The position numbers and the translations under genes were made by a program. The notes below the pieces were generated by a model. It was not told the DNA's origin. It did not search any database and worked only from the letters and a program-made list of their open reading frames with translations. From positions 102,898 through 166,897 of the forward strand of contig CAUYUJ010009513.1 of assembly GCA_963575745.1 (NCBI GenBank): a DNA stretch of 64,000 bases. The letters are read 5' to 3'. The DNA comes from Prorocentrum cordatum. Lineage: Eukaryota > Sar > Dinophyceae > Prorocentrales > Prorocentraceae. Below are positions 1 to 13,755 of this stretch, piece after piece. Within the stretch, counting starts at the first letter, position 1, and each line of letters begins with the position of its first letter.

Positions 1-96
1 CCTCCTCCACCTCCTCCTCCTCCTCCTACTCCAACTCCTCTCCATCTCTCGCTGCTCCTCCTCTGCCTGCAATTTTCCTCTCTGCTCAATTCTTGT
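1..96. repeat. CTC-rich repeat at window edge
   Basis: CTC units with interruptions, partly cut by the start of the window. Confidence 0.6.
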
Positions 97-393
97 CCGT
101 CACCCTCCCTATTCCCATCCAGGCGAGGTGGGGTTTGATGGGGGCGGGCAATCTCATTAATCGCCCCCCCCCCCAAACGTTCCAGACTCCTCCCACGGAG
201 CCCGCTTCTCGTCCTGGATTGTCCATTTTCATCGTCCCATGACCAGAAACTGTCCCAGGGAAGCCAAATAAGCGGAAAATGCTCGGACAGAGAGTACCAA
301 TCCGCCAGAGGTCACCGTGTTCTGCCTTGCAGTGAACTACAACTTGCACCGCCGCCGAGACCTCTCCCCTCTCCCCCCCCCGGGGATGAGCGC

Positions 394-441
394 GACGCAC
401 TTCGGGTTGTAGGTGATGGTCCCCAGACCGATGGTGATGAC
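394..441 (-). CDS. Deaminase gene, visible exon 10 (last in window)
   Basis: Acceptor CCGAG|GTCA, then [16 protein letters not shown]. The family continues ALIIAAGEAKA, which is not found between here and base 1, so the gene runs off the window. The 3' boundary is uncertain: GTC|GCG at 394 and TGC|GTC at 397 are both possible. The 11.2-kb intron before it contains LINE-1. Confidence 0.85.
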
Positions 442-3400
442 CTCGGGCGAATCAGGGGGGCAGATGAGGAGGGAGGGATGAGAGAGGAAGGGGGGGGAGG
501 AAGAGAGCAGACGAGGGTTTCTGTGGGTCGCACCGAGCTGGCGTTAGGAAAGGGAGCCAGCTCTTTGTATTGCGGGGAGCGACAGCTCCAGAAGCTGGAC
601 CGCCACCTCTGAGGAGGCACATGAGGGCAAGCGGAGGGTTGAAGAGGGGGGGGGGCTTGGAGGGAGAGAGGGAGGACGGAGAAAGATGGCAATGAGGAAG
701 GAAGAGAGAGGAAGAAGGCAGGTGTACACAGAGGAGGGATGATGGCTGAAGGAGGAAGGGAGGGACGGATGTGGGATAGAGAGGAGCCAGGCGGATGAAG
801 GAGAGACTTGTGTGAGAATGGAGGAGCGCGAGGCAAAGAGGAGACATTGGGGGAGACACGGAGGGGGAGGATGGAGGAGGGGGAGGAAGGAGAAAGAGGA
901 GAAGGAGGGATGAGCGAGAAGGGAACAAGGCAGGGAAGAGAAAGAGAGGGAGAAAGAGAGAGACAGGGAAAGAGACAGAGAGAGGGGGAGAGGGGAGAGA
1001 GAGAGGGGGGGAGAGAAAGAGATCTCGCATGACAAACCTTGGCGCATTTCCGTTATAAACGCTGGAGGGGAGAACGTGCTGAAGAAACTGGGCCAGCGTT
1101 CCGGCAAGTAGGTTGAGAAACACTGGCCCAACTTTTCGGCAGGGGGGTTCTTCATCAGACGCTGGGGTGCGCTCTGACCAGAATCTCGAGGAGACTGCAG
1201 CGGTGGCGACGAGGGCCTCCCAGGAGACCCCTTAAGGGGACTACGAAGGAAGGGTACCAGTATGCGTGCCTTTTCCTCCTCCGAGGCACTGGGGCCGAGA
1301 GGGAGGAGGCCTGCCCAGGGAAGCTCCCGACGGCCTCGGGGCGCCCCCTGCTCGCCATCGCATGGACGTCCATTCCCCATGCCCTCTCCATCTCGTGTGT
1401 GTGTGTGTGCGTTTGTGTGTGTGCGTGTGTGTGTGTGTGCGTGAGAGAGAGAGAGAGACTGTGTGTGTATGAGTGTGTGTGTGTGCATGAGTGTGTGTGT
1501 GTGTGTGTGAGTGCGTGTGTGTGTGTGTGTGTGTGTGCGTGTGTGCGTTCGTGCGTGCGTGCGTGCGTGCGTGCGTGCGTGTGTGTGTGTGTGGCTGCAT
1601 GTATGTATGTATGTCTGTATGTATGTATATATGTATGCCGATATGTATGCATGTGTGTATGTACGCATGTACGTATCTATGTATGGATGCATGTATGTAT
1701 GAGTGTATGTATGAGTGTATGTGTGTCTGTCTGTCTGTCTGTCTCTGTCTCTGTCTCTGTCTCTGTCTCTGTCTCTGTCTCTGTCTCTGTCTGCATGCAT
1801 GCATGCATGTATGTACGTACGTACGTACGTATGTATGTATGCATGTATGTATGTATGTCTGTTTGTGTGTGTGCGTGTGTGTGCGTGTGTGTGTTGCTCT
1901 TGCACGATGAGTCAAGAAGCTTCTCGAGTGCCCTCGCCGAGAGAAAGTGCACACGCCCGAGCGATGCCAAGCACCCTGGACGCTGCGGGCGCCCCCCCCT
2001 GGGGCCAAAATGGACCCGAGTCACCATGCGGACGCAGCCACTGGGGCCTTGGGTGGAGCTCCCTTCTGGGGCCACGAAGCGTGTGAGGGGTGTGCCAGAC
2101 TGGACCCGAGTAAACATGCGGAGGCAGCCACTGGGGCCTTCTGTGGAGCTCCCCATGGGGCAACGAACGGTGTGAGCGTGTCCGTAATGGGTCCGAGTAA
2201 CCAGACGGAAGAGGAGAGGAGGAGGAGGAGGAGGAGGAGGAGGAGGGGGAGGAGGAGGAGGAGGGGGAGGTAGAGGAGATGAAGGAGATGGCGGAGGAGG
2301 AGGAGGTGGAGATGGAGAAGGAGGAGGCGGGGAAAGAGGACGCGCGCGGCACTGCGACCTCAAACCGAGGACCCACCGCGCAGGAATCTTGGGATTCAGG
2401 ACGCCGCACGTCTGGGGGCGGGGGTCACCACCAGACAACCCCCCTTGAGCGACGAGCAGGCACGAGTCTCACGCCAGATGACCTGGTGACCTCACGCGAC
2501 GGCGTGCGCACGACGCCAGCGCGGAACGCGGAACGCTACATTGGAAACCGGGGCGCCTACGCGCGACCTTACGAGGGGCAGTTTACGCGCGAATGCTCGC
2601 GCCGTCAAACGCGTTCTGTTGGCGTCGCTCCTCTGGCCGTGGCTACGAGGGCCCGACGAGGGAGGCCCCGAAGGCCAACGGAAGGAACACAAGAGACGTC
2701 TGGATCACCCCTTCCTGGGGGTGATCCAGACGCTTCTCGTGTTCCTAGCCGGGTCGGCAGCCGAGTCGGGAAACGTCGGAACGGCAGAAATCGGCAGGCT
2801 TGTATGCGTCCAGTGAGAAATCGAAGCCCACATCGGAATCCCAAGTCGGATCGAATCGGAATGGAAAGCCATCGAAGTCGAATCGAATCGTATCGAAGGA
2901 AGCGAAACAAGCCCTACCCCAGGGGGCCCGAACTTCTCCACCCCCACCGCCTGCCGAGGTCCCCCAGAAGGTCGATCCCCTAGACGCAGATCTTGAGAGG
3001 AAACCCCGCCTCAGATTAGGTCGGACATGTTCCCCTACAGGCGGATTTGGGGCGAAGCATAAAACATATCAACAAAACAAATTTTCAAACCTATTCCAAA
3101 AATCATCCACAAACTATATTTTGACTATTTTTGGATACGTATTCCCCCTGTAGAGGGACAGGCCCGACTTAAGCCTCGGACCGCCGCCCTCACAGCAGGT
3201 TGTCGCCGCCGCCGCCCGAGCAAGGACCCTAGGGCACGTCCCCCGGAACGCGTCCAGACAAGGACTCCGACCCAGGCCTTCCAGAGTGCCACAAAAACAC
3301 TCCAGACCTATAGATCTCAGGACTGCCTCAAACCTCCACAGGAATTATCACGTCGACGTCCTGGTGCTATTTGTTTGCCCTCCTGGAAGGTCAGGGGAGC

Positions 3401-4685
3401 TGGGTCTGGCCGAGGCGACGAGGGGTCACCCGACGCAGAAACGAGCAAAATCGACGGGGGCCCCCTCTCGTCCAGTCGTAGGGCAACAAACGATGGCACA
3501 AACATAGAAACTCGGAGGTCCGCGCGGATTCCTCGGCCGAGAAATCCGCGCGAATTTCCCAAGTTTCTATTTCATGCCATTGTTTGTCCCCCTAAATCGG
3601 GCCGCAAGCGTAAACGTATGAGCCCACTCGGGTCGCACCTGGGCTCCTCAGAGGTCATCGGCGAGGTGCAGCTGAGAGACAAACGACGCCCAGGGGCCGA
3701 GACCCTGCAGGGGTCCACACCAAACTCAGAAAAAAAACGACGTCCTCGTCACAAATCGTTGTCGTCGTCGTGATCATTCCTCCTCCTCCTCCTCCTCTTC
3801 CTCCTCTTCCCCAAGCCACAGAACTCCCGACCCTCTCGACCACCTCTCGATCCGCATCGTCTTCTTCGGGCCTTGGGACCGGAATGCGACCCCCGCCCCA
3901 GCGGCCCAGAGATCGAAGAGAGAACGCCCGTCGCGATCTCATCACGGCGCCCGGGCGTCTGAGGCGTCCTCACTCGGAGGAGGGCCACGTGAGACAGCGG
4001 CGGCCCTCCCGCCCGGCCCCAAATCCCTTCGAGAACAATCCCCAAATTCCTCCCCGGGCCCACCCGGACCTGCTTGTCGAAACGGAACTAGCCCTGGCGA
4101 CGAGAAGTCTCCATTGAGCAGGGACCGACCGTCCCGGCATTCCTATAGGCCTTAGAACATAAACCCAATATGTTCAAACAAGACAGTCCCGCCAGAAGTG
4201 TTCTAAGAACATTTCGTGGAAACCACAAGAGGCTCTTAGAATATTGTTGCCCTATTGGCACGCCAGGACGCTTCGCCTGTGCTTGACCCCAGGAGGCTCA
4301 GGAAGGCCGGCAGGCCCGCCCCGTTGTATCGCCGTTGCCGTCGCCGTCGTCCGCGCCCCTGCCGCCGTCGTCGAAGGTCTGCGCTGTCGGCGCCGACAGC
4401 CAGCTGCGGCCAGGCGCCAGCGAAGGCCTTCGGCCGGGGGCGGCAACAACAACGGCGGCGGCCATAGGTGGACGAAGGCGATGGCGTCGCTGGAGGGTTT
4501 CTCCGAAGGGCTTAGGCGACCCGTCCTCCTCCTCCTCCTCCTCTTCCTCCTCCTCCTTCTCCTCTCCTCCTTCTTCTCCTCCTCTTCCGCCTCCTCCTCC
4601 TCCTCCCATTATCCTCCTCCTCCTTTTCCTCTTCCTCCTACTCCTCCTCCTCCTCCTCCTCCTCCTCCTCCTCCTCCCTCCTCCT

Positions 4686-4716
<31 letters not shown>

Positions 4717-7700
4717 TCCCCCTTCCCCTCTTCCCCTCCCCTCCTCCTCTCCTTCTCCCCCTCCTCCTCCTCTCCTCCCTCCTCTCTCCTCCTCCTCCTC
4801 CTCCTCCTCCTCCTCCTCCTCCTCCTCCTCATTCCCTCCTCCTCCTCCTCCTCCTTATCCTCCTCCTCCTCCTCCTCCTCCTCCTCCTCCTCCTCTCGGT
4901 TTCCCTTTCGCTCGACTACATAGCACGACGGAACCATGGCAGGTGGCAGCTGGTCGTGGAACAAGAATGAGGGCTCGCGACGTGGCACAGGAGTTGGAGA
5001 GAGATGGAAGTGCGCCCACGCGGGCTGCGGCTGCGCCAAGGGCCTCAGTTGGCTCACGTGGTGCAAGCTCTGCCGCCGCCCATGTTACGAAGTCGTCGAT
5101 GATAAGTTCGGGGGCCACTCTGGCGAGACGGGCGGCGGCAGGAAGAACTAGCAGCGTGGAGGAGGTGGCGGGGAGGCGCTCTCGCTCCTGGGGGCGCCAC
5201 CATGCCACAAGACATCACGATCGCCGAGATCGACGCGCTGCTGGCCATGGCCACCAAGTTCGGCGACGAGGGCGCAAAGTCCCAGTACCAGGTCTGGAAG
5301 AAGCAGGAGCCTGACGCTGCCAAAGGGCCAGTTGAGAAACCCTTGGAACGACAGACAGGCCAACGAGGCGTTCCAGCAGGTACGCATCTGGGAGAAGCGT
5401 CTCCACCGAGGGCTCGACAAGCTGGAGAAGGCCAAAGTGGTTCGCCGACTGCACCACGGCGGCGGCTGATGCCCGGGCCGAGCTCGACGCACAAGACAAG
5501 CTACACAAGGACCTGGTCTCTCGGCTCCACAAGGCGGTCATCCAGCCGTCGCCTGCCGCTGCCCCTCCTGTGCGTGGTGGTATCAGTATTCGCGACATGC
5601 TGGACGGCAAGCCTGACGCCCTCTTGCTCACCGACGGCGATGAGCTTCTCGCCTTGGGCGGCACGGGCTACGAGCTGCCGGCCTCTGACCGCGAGGAGTT
5701 ACATAAACGTCGTGCTGAGCTCCAGTCGGGACTTCCCACTCTCACCAAGGAGCTGTTCTCCAGCATGGTTGCCTCGATCGACAAGATTCGAGCCGACCGC
5801 GCGGAGCACGTCAAGAGGCTCACAGCCAAAAAGCGCAAGGTCGGAGGCACTGGAGACGCGGCACCTACGGCAGCCCCAGGATCCCCGCGCGCGATTTGGC
5901 TGACGGTGCAGATGGGCCAGGTATGCAAAAGGATGGTGATGGCGCTGCTGATTGTGGACAGACAGCTCCTGGGGCCGCTCCTGAGGCAGAGGCCCCCGTC
6001 GCTGACGTTCGCGAGGGGGTTCGTGCCGCGCTCTCGACACCTCCTGCCGCCACTGCTTCAACCTGAATCCCCCTCGCTCCCCGACACGGCCTGTGTAGGG
6101 CTTGAGGTGGTGAGGGGGGCTGGTGCAAACGATGATTCTTTGTTGGGTGAATTCCCTCCCGCTGTTTCAAGGCTTGTTCGCCTGACCGCCTCCAAGGAGC
6201 CCTCCTTGGACTGTTGCACAGGTCTCAGGGTCACAGCTCGCTCGGACAGTTTTGATCTGCGTTTAGAGACCGCAAAGTGCACTGGCTGGGGTAGTGCGAA
6301 GACCTGGCTATCCAGGACAAACGCGCACGTGGTTTTGATTCAGGAGACCCACCTGGTCAGTGACGACCAAGTGCGCGGGGCCTCCCAGTGGACCGCTCGT
6401 TCTGGTTGGAAATCTCGATTTCTGCCCGCTTCTGGGGGGGATGGTCAGGGCTCTTCTGGTGGTGTTGATATCCTGGCTCGGGAGTTCCTGGGCTTCCATG
6501 ACATACCCGATGGGCCATGTGTCGCCCCTCGTAGAGTTGCCGCAGCTGTCGTTCAAATTCCAGGTGGCGTGGGGTTCTTGGCCGTCAGTAATTACTTTAG
6601 AGATTCGGAGGGCCTTTCGGAACAGAACCTCGTCATCCTCTCATCCACCGGGGCGTTGCTGTCTGCGTGCCAGGGGTCGTTCATTCTTGGTGCAGATGTC
6701 CAGATGGAACCTGGTGATTTGGCGGCGTCGGAACTAGTCAGCATCCTGCCGGCTAATATAGTATACCCCGACGCCTCTGGTACCTGCACGGGCACTTCTA
6801 CGCAAGGAGTGAACAAGCTCGCCTATTTTTTCGTCTCGTTCGGCCAGTCCACGGCCATTAAGAGCACCGAGCGCTGTCTAGAGGCGGCGACCAAGCCGCG
6901 CAAGCTAGTTCGCGTCTCCTTCTTTCCGCAGATTGCACGATTGCAGGCCTTGGGATTTGCAATGCCGCCACCGATGCCTGTTGAGTGCGCAATCTGCCCT
7001 GCTCCCGAGCCTCCGAGTTGGGATGAGGAGCTGGACTGCGCGCAATATGGACTAGGACTTGCCAGGAGCATGGCCTCCAGGGGCCCCATTCAAAAGCACT
7101 TGAACCGTATTTATCGGAGTTGGGCTGAAAAAGCGGAGTTGGAGTTGGTCGCCGACCGACAATGTTCCTTGCCTGTGTTGGGGGCCAGGGGCCGCCTTCC
7201 CAAGCTGGCTTGGAAATCGGTGCTCGATAAAGACAACAGGGTGGCTCGACAACCAGGCCTTTACGCTGTCAGGTGCTTGGAGAGCACCTACCGCATCTTT
7301 CTCGCCGAAGCTTTCAAGCAGCAGCATGGGGGGCGAGGATCAGCTCTCCACGCGGCGCATTTCCTGCTGGAACCACCCGGCATCATCTGCAAGAACCTAA
7401 GGGGCTTTGCAGACCTCTACGGCCAGGTCCGCGCGTTTGCCCAAGGGTGCATTAAATCTCGTCTTCCCTCGTGTAGCCAGGGCCCCCTTGCTGTGGGGCC
7501 TCCTGGGGCTTCTCTTGATCCGCTGTACGCTCAGGGCACGGAGCTGCTTGAGCAGGCTTCTTCCTTCCTCGGGGCTTTCTCTGGAAAGGAGAGGGCGGCT
7601 GCGGATAAGAGTTGGAGGGCTCGGCCCCGCGAGTGCAACTCGTCGGGGGCCCGCAAGCTCCACTGGTGGACCCGCGATGTTGGTCCGTGGAAACCCGCCG

Positions 7701-10700
7701 CCGCCCTCTCGGCCAGTGGCATCGCCCTCTCTGATCCTCACTCGCGGGGAAGGAGCCCCCGCTTCGGTTTTACCCCCTCGTCCCCAAGTGCGCCCGATGA
7801 GGGCTCGAAATTTAATGTGTCAGAATCGCCGACCCTTGGGCCCTCTGCAATCCCCTTTGGACCTCCAGACGCGCTTCGTAGAGCTTCCAGGTCTCAGCCC
7901 AAGGGCACGGCTGTCAGCGTGGATGGATTCCACATGCGCCACTACGCCGCGATGTACGACGGGGCCCTCATCGTTCTCATGTCCATGTACAGTATGATGG
8001 AGTCTACGTCCGTCGCCCCTCACCATGTCCGTTCCCTCATGATCTCCCATCTTCCGAAGCAGGTGGGGGAATGGCGACCAATCGGCTTATCTTCGCCCGC
8101 GCACCGTTTGCATGGCCGATTGCGTCGCCCTTACGCAGAGGCATGGAGAAACGATCTGGCTCGTCCATACCTCGCGACAGGCGCTATCACAGGCGCAGCA
8201 GATATTGTTTGGAGACAATCGGTCGAGTCAGGAGTAGCATGTTCTGTTTTGTGGGGCCGGTTTAAGTTCTACGAGTTGGTAGACCTCGACCAGCTGCAGC
8301 GTGGATGCAACGCATTGGCTTTCCCTTCTCAGATCTCGAGGCGAGCTATCACAATGCATCGAGGACCCAGATGGCGCAGTATAGGTGGTATGATCGAGGG
8401 GTCTTTCTTCGCGTGCAGCGGGGTGGTGGCTGGGGAATCGTTTGCTACGTCGTTCGGTCGGGCTTATATTATACCCAGCATCGACCGCCTCGCCCCCATC
8501 GGCCAAAGACTCTCTCAGTATCTATATTAACGATTACGGTCTGCATTCCACTGGCAGCGAGCGCCCTGTAGTCTCTGACATCCTCCATGGTGCCGCCCAG
8601 CTTCGCGCCGTGCTCACCGATGATATGACGAGTGCTGCCTCGATTGGCAAAGCTTCTGTTGTGTGCTCCTCGCAGATTGTTGGGGCTGAGGTACCTTTCA
8701 GATGGTCTAGGCGGGCCCACTCCAGGGACGAGCACGGCTGCGAACCTCGGCGTGGGCGACGCGGCAGGACGGCCTCGCAGACAGGCGAGCCGCGGTGTCA
8801 AGGCTAGGCAGCGTCTCAAGCCTTTGAAGGTTCGCGTCGCTAAGCTGAGGCGCGCCAGGGCCGTCCTGGGACAGAGACATACGAAACGTGTTGTTGTTAC
8901 TGGGCCCCTTGCCGTCGCCACCTATGCTAGCGAGGTCCACGGTGTCCTCAGATTATGAGTTAGCTGGTCCCCGTCGCGGTCTAGGTTGCGTTTTGAAGCC
9001 CCCGGCGGCGATGCGTAGTCTTACTTTCCTCCTCATCTTAGAGGGCGACCTTTGCTGGCATGCTGCTGTCTTACCAGTTGTGCGCTACTCCGTGGAGGTG
9101 TGGGCTAATCAATTAAGATGTTCTGAGAACCCCCTCTCCTTCCAGTTCCTTCGGTCCGCTTGGGAATCGGTCTTCCAGTCTGGCACGAATGGCCAACATC
9201 GGGGGGTTCCGCTCACGTGGGGACCCATGAGGGGCCCCATTGGGGCCATGAAGCTGACTTTGGGAGGGATAGGATGGTCCATGAGGACGTTCACTGAGCT
9301 TGCCAACGATTTTGCGGTGGTCCTGGAGTTAACCGTTTTCTCTCCTGCCTTCGTCAAAGAAAGCCCTGCAGGACGGAGTGCTACGGCAGTTGCAGCGTGA
9401 CTCAGGTCGCTCCTTAGGTCTCGGCGACAGGCTCTGTTACGACGTCGTGCGGGCTGCGCTGGCTTCTTCTATGTTCACTGCCCTGGAGAAGGGCTGCATT
9501 CGAGGCATGGGCTGCGGTGCTACATGGTCATGCGATCGCGCTATGTCCTGTGGGTACCAGCTGGCCTCCAATGTGTGCCCGTTGTGTCGTGCCGCTCCTG
9601 ATTCGGTTTAGCATAGGACTTGGTTCCTTCCGCCCTACTGAACAAGGCACCAGAGACGAGCTGGTGAAAAGCGACATCCAGGAGGCAGCCCGAGCCATTG
9701 ACCCTGATTGTGCCGAGAGCGTTGCCCTGTGTACTAGAGGCATCTTCCCGCGTCCTGGTGACCAGTGGCCGCGCCCTCGCGACGCTGACGGTGTCGCCGT
9801 GACTTGGGCCGACGGCCCCGAGCGGGTCGACGCCAACGTCTCGGGGGACATCTATACTGGTGGTAGTTGTAGGAAGCACATTATTCGGGAGCTGTGGGTT
9901 CACAGCCCTGTCTGAGAATGGTTCCCTTTTGGTTTCTGTGTACGGCCCCATGCTGGCCCCCTTCCCCCAAACTAGCCAGGCGGGGGAGATTGGGGCTGTT
10001 GATGCAGCTTCCCAGTGTACCACTGGCCCTTCGAGGGGCCACTCGGATTGCTTGAACGTTGTTTGAGCTTTTGGGGGGCCCAGGCCTCTGAAGCTCTCAT
10101 ATAGGCGCCCGTATGCAGGTTTGATGTTCGCCTCCTTCGCCAAATGGGAGTCGTCGAACAAGGTCAACGCCCACGTGGGGGAGAGAAAAGACCTCACTCC
10201 CGAGCAGGCCTTCAACAAAAAAGACAATGACGCCGCTGACGCGGCGGCCAAGGCTGGCCTCGCTCCAACGCGGCGGCCAAGGCTGGCCTCGCAGCAGGAT
10301 GAGCTTGATTTCAAGATTCGTGTTGCCAGGGCTGTGGTGCGTTTTGGGGCCAAGCTCATGCCACTGTGGCCCCGACTGGACCTCACTGGAGTCGAGTTGG
10401 CCCGGCCACCCAAGCCAGGCAAGCAGGCTAGTGTGTCTGATGTTGTGCACGATTGGGAACGGTGTAGGACTTATTGGCATTGCCGTGTGCGCCTTCGGAT
10501 TAAGAGGAGAGGTGATTTCGCTTTTGGCGCCTCCCCCTGTCCAGATCCTTCGGGGCGCGCACGCACTATCCCAGACAGACTCCATAATGTAGCAGCTCTT
10601 GGTCACAGACTGTTATCATTCCAGTGTAGCGATGACTCACCGCTCTTTGTCTGTGTTTCCTGTAAGGCAGTCTCGACCCTGGGTCCCATCTTTCTTTTCT

Positions 10701-13700
10701 GTGAGGGAAAATTTGCACCCATCCGACCAAGAACAAGTTGGAGCGGTGGAAGTACAGGCCATGCAGAGGCAATCATCCCAGGCGGAATGCGGGTACTTTG
10801 GAGGTCTCGCCTGTTGATGAGTCCCTTCAGGAGACCCCCTGTGCCAGCAGCCTGGAGAGGTCGTCGACTCGTCGTTACCGTCGGTGCCGTCGTCGTCGTC
10901 GTCGTCGTCTGGTTTTCGTGGTGTTGCTGGCCTAGGGAGCTCACATTTTGTTGTCGCCCCCTCGGGCCCGTCTGCTGGTGCCCCTGCAGAGTAGGCCCAT
11001 AAGCCCGAAGGAAGAGTTCTGCACACTGGCGAGGAGGAGGAGGAGGCAGATGACTTCCCTTGCGGCCATGGATGTGCGCCCACTCAGGCGCCCGCGCCAC
11101 CCGCCGTCGTCTCGCCGTGTCGTCGGGTCAGCGGCGGCGGGGTGGGACAGACGGGAGCGTCTGGTGGTGTTGGGCCTCTTTCTTCCGCCCCCCCCTCAAT
11201 GACGGAGGGGGCGAGGATGGGCAGCAGCGCGCAGAGCTGGAAAACCTCCGAACGGAGGATTGCGATGCTCCGCTTGTGCAAGCTGCCCGCAGCAGGTCCG
11301 TCGTGGTTGTCTCCGATGATTCCGACTGATCTGGTGTTTTGGTGCCTGGAGGTGCCCGTCTCTGCGTCGGCCACCGCCCAGGTCTTTTCAGCGGGGCCAC
11401 AATGCTGGCTCCGATTCGCCCGGACACCAATCCCCAGGGCAAGGTCCATGTTAAAAAAATCCTCCTCCTCCTCCTCCTCCTCCTCCTTCTCCTCCTCCGC
11501 CCTCCCCCTTCCCCTCCTCCTCCCTCTCCCCCTCCTCCTCCTCCTCCTCCTCCTCCTCCTCCTCCTCCTCCTCCTCCTCCTCCTCCTCCTCCTCCTCGGG
11601 TCGCCCACGGCCCCGGTGGAAACCGTGCAGGCGTCGCCGTCGTCGCCTCGTCGCTGACCGGCGGGCGTCGGCGGACGGCTGGCCTTCCGGCGGCGGACCG
11701 CCTCGATGCCCCCCAGGTCGCCGGCCGCGGCGGCCTGGGACTGGTAGTTGAGCTGGTCCAGCCTGCCGCCGTCGCAGTCGGCCGCCGTCGCGTTCGTCGT
11801 CGCGGTCGTCGTCGTCGACGGGCGTCGTCGTGGTCGTGGGCGTCGTCGTGGTCGTTGGATCGTCAGGCAGGGCTCCGAGGGCCTAGGAGGCCCGGCAGGC
11901 AGGTCCCGCCGCGGGCCAACGCATTGGCGCCACGCGACGCCATGGGGGAGGGGGCCGGGGGTGGTGGAGATCAGAGCATGGCGGATCGGGAGGAAGACGC
12001 GCCACGCCGAAGGCAACTGCCTCCTGCCCCCCAAGAGACCCGTATAACGCTGCCCCTCCCCCTCCATGGTGCTCTTTTGCTCTGCCACCTCCCCCTGCTT
12101 CCCTCGCCCCCTCTCACCCTCTCCTCCTCCTCCTCCTCCTCCTCCTCCTCCTCCTCCTCCTCCTCCTCCTCCTCCTCCACGTCCTCCTCCTCCTCCTCTT
12201 CTTTCTCTTCCTCCTCCTCCTCCTGCTCCTCCTCCTCCTCCTCCTCCTCCTCCTCCTCCTCTCCTCCTGCTGCTGCTCCTCCTCCTCCTCCTCCTCCTCC
12301 TCCTCCTCGCACGTGCCCTGGGGCGCCGCCGGGTTCGATCTCGATCACCTCGCAATAGCCGCACAAACGCGGCTCGAACCTGAGGAAGAGCGGAAGCCGC
12401 CTAAACTTCTGACAACGGCGGGCTTGAAGAGGCAAGATGCGCGTAGAGAACGTGGCGAGGGCATGGAAGGGGAGTCCCTCGGAGGACGATGGGGTGGGAA
12501 ACATATCAACACTGGAAATGGGACTGTATCGCAGAAGCTTGGGGAGGATGTGTTAGCAGATAACGAGGAAACTCTGGCAAAACAGATCGCGAGGAATGGG
12601 ATCGTGCGCCTTGGAGTCACAACTCACGATGCATCTGCAACAGGCTTTCTGGAAACGGATTTCTGTAGTCCAGGAGCTGCTCGAAGTTTTCAGGCAGGCT
12701 GAGGCAAGAACAGAAGGCATGGATACGCACAGAGAATGTACAGCACGCCGTTCGACGGCCAGTAACAGATCCGAGTGACCAGGGAAACACTTGTTTAGAC
12801 ATGCTGGAAACGTCAGGTGCAAGGCCTCTGGGAACTTCCCTGCAAACGTACGCGTGAGCATTCGCTGGATCTTAGGAGGGCAAGAGGAGGAGGAGGCAGC
12901 AGCATCAGGCGGAAGATCAGCAGGGAAGGGGAGGACGAGGTCGAGAACTTTCCTGCCTGCGCGTGCAGCGCGTGGGCTCCGTGCAGAACCTGTGGCAGCT
13001 TCGGTGAGCTGCCCGACAAAACTAACACTACGCCAGAAAACAGGGGCTGGGGCCGTCCTGGAGCACGTAACGGAGAGGACGGATGGCTTTCTGGACCAGC
13101 AAATCCCGCCAGGCCTCCCACCCACGGAAAGTGACTAATGCGGCTCTCATGAGGGTCGCTCTGGAGACAACCTTGGCGCTTGGGCATATGGGGCCTCCCC
13201 AAGCAGCAAGGTTAAAGACATCTCTCTTCGGCGTGGCACGATGCACAAAAGGCACCACATGTGAACTGGACCTTTGCAAGTCAGCTTTCTGAAACGGCAA
13301 CTGGGATTCAGAGTCCGAATGACGTCTGCAGCCAAGTGAACCCCAGCGGGGACATCCAATACCCCAGCGTTGTTTTGACCCGCAGGTGGAAGGTTCGAAA
13401 ATGGTCGCAGATCCCTCCTTCTCCTCCTGCTCCTCCCTTTCCCTCCTCTCTCTCCACTCCTGCTCCGCTGCGGCCTGGTCGTGGAGAAGTGGTCGCACCC
13501 CTGGCAGTTGAAGGCGACGTGGCCGTCCGGACCAGGCGGCGAGGGCGAGGACGTGAGGACGAGAGCGGAGAGGGTAGAGGGAGAGAGATAGAGAGAGAGG
13601 AGAGGAGAGGAGAGGAGACGAAGGGCAGAGGGAGAGAGAGAGAGAGAGGGAGAGGACGAAGGGTAGATAAGAAACTGGGAGGGAGGGTGGATGGGGGCTG

Positions 13701-13724
13701 AGGGAGAGAAGGTAGGGGCAGAGA

Positions 13725-13755
<31 letters not shown>

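Larger units (their letters stand above)
4936..11350 (+). mobile_element. LINE-1: decayed non-LTR retrotransposon (zinc finger, endonuclease, RT, RNase H)
   Basis: Inserted in the 11.2-kb last visible intron of the deaminase gene, antisense to it. Pieces in order: a Cys-rich finger (about 5005-5085), a linker ORF, an AP-like endonuclease (about 6200-6850), reverse transcriptase (about 7850-8700), a Cys ribbon (near 9590) and RNase H (about 9820-10280), then a tail with a second Cys pair. At least five frameshifts or stops break it. Catalytic residues are lost in RT and RNase H, so it is inactive. CTC repeats of element L1 lie just before its 5' end; the 3' end is not defined by a clear tail. 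Confidence 0.85.

Noticed and set aside
1241-2008. Long reading frames rich in His/Thr, Cys/Val or Tyr in the TG/CA regions (also 45.7-46.4 kb)
   Set aside because: They are translations of simple repeats in all frames and on both strands, with no domain.
2541-2983. Arg-rich plus-strand frames at 2.3-3.0 kb
   Set aside because: No domain, arginine from GC-rich CGA-type repeats (AATCGAATCG near 2850), and equally open frames on the other strand.
4244-5314. 356-codon plus-strand frame, Ser/Pro-rich
   Set aside because: Driven by the CTC array of element L1; it crosses into LINE-1 in the wrong frame.
11084-12364. 426-codon minus-strand frame, Arg-rich
   Set aside because: Most of it is translation of CTC/GAG and CGT repeats. 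Only a small part in the middle (11684-11762) is a real exon of the deaminase.
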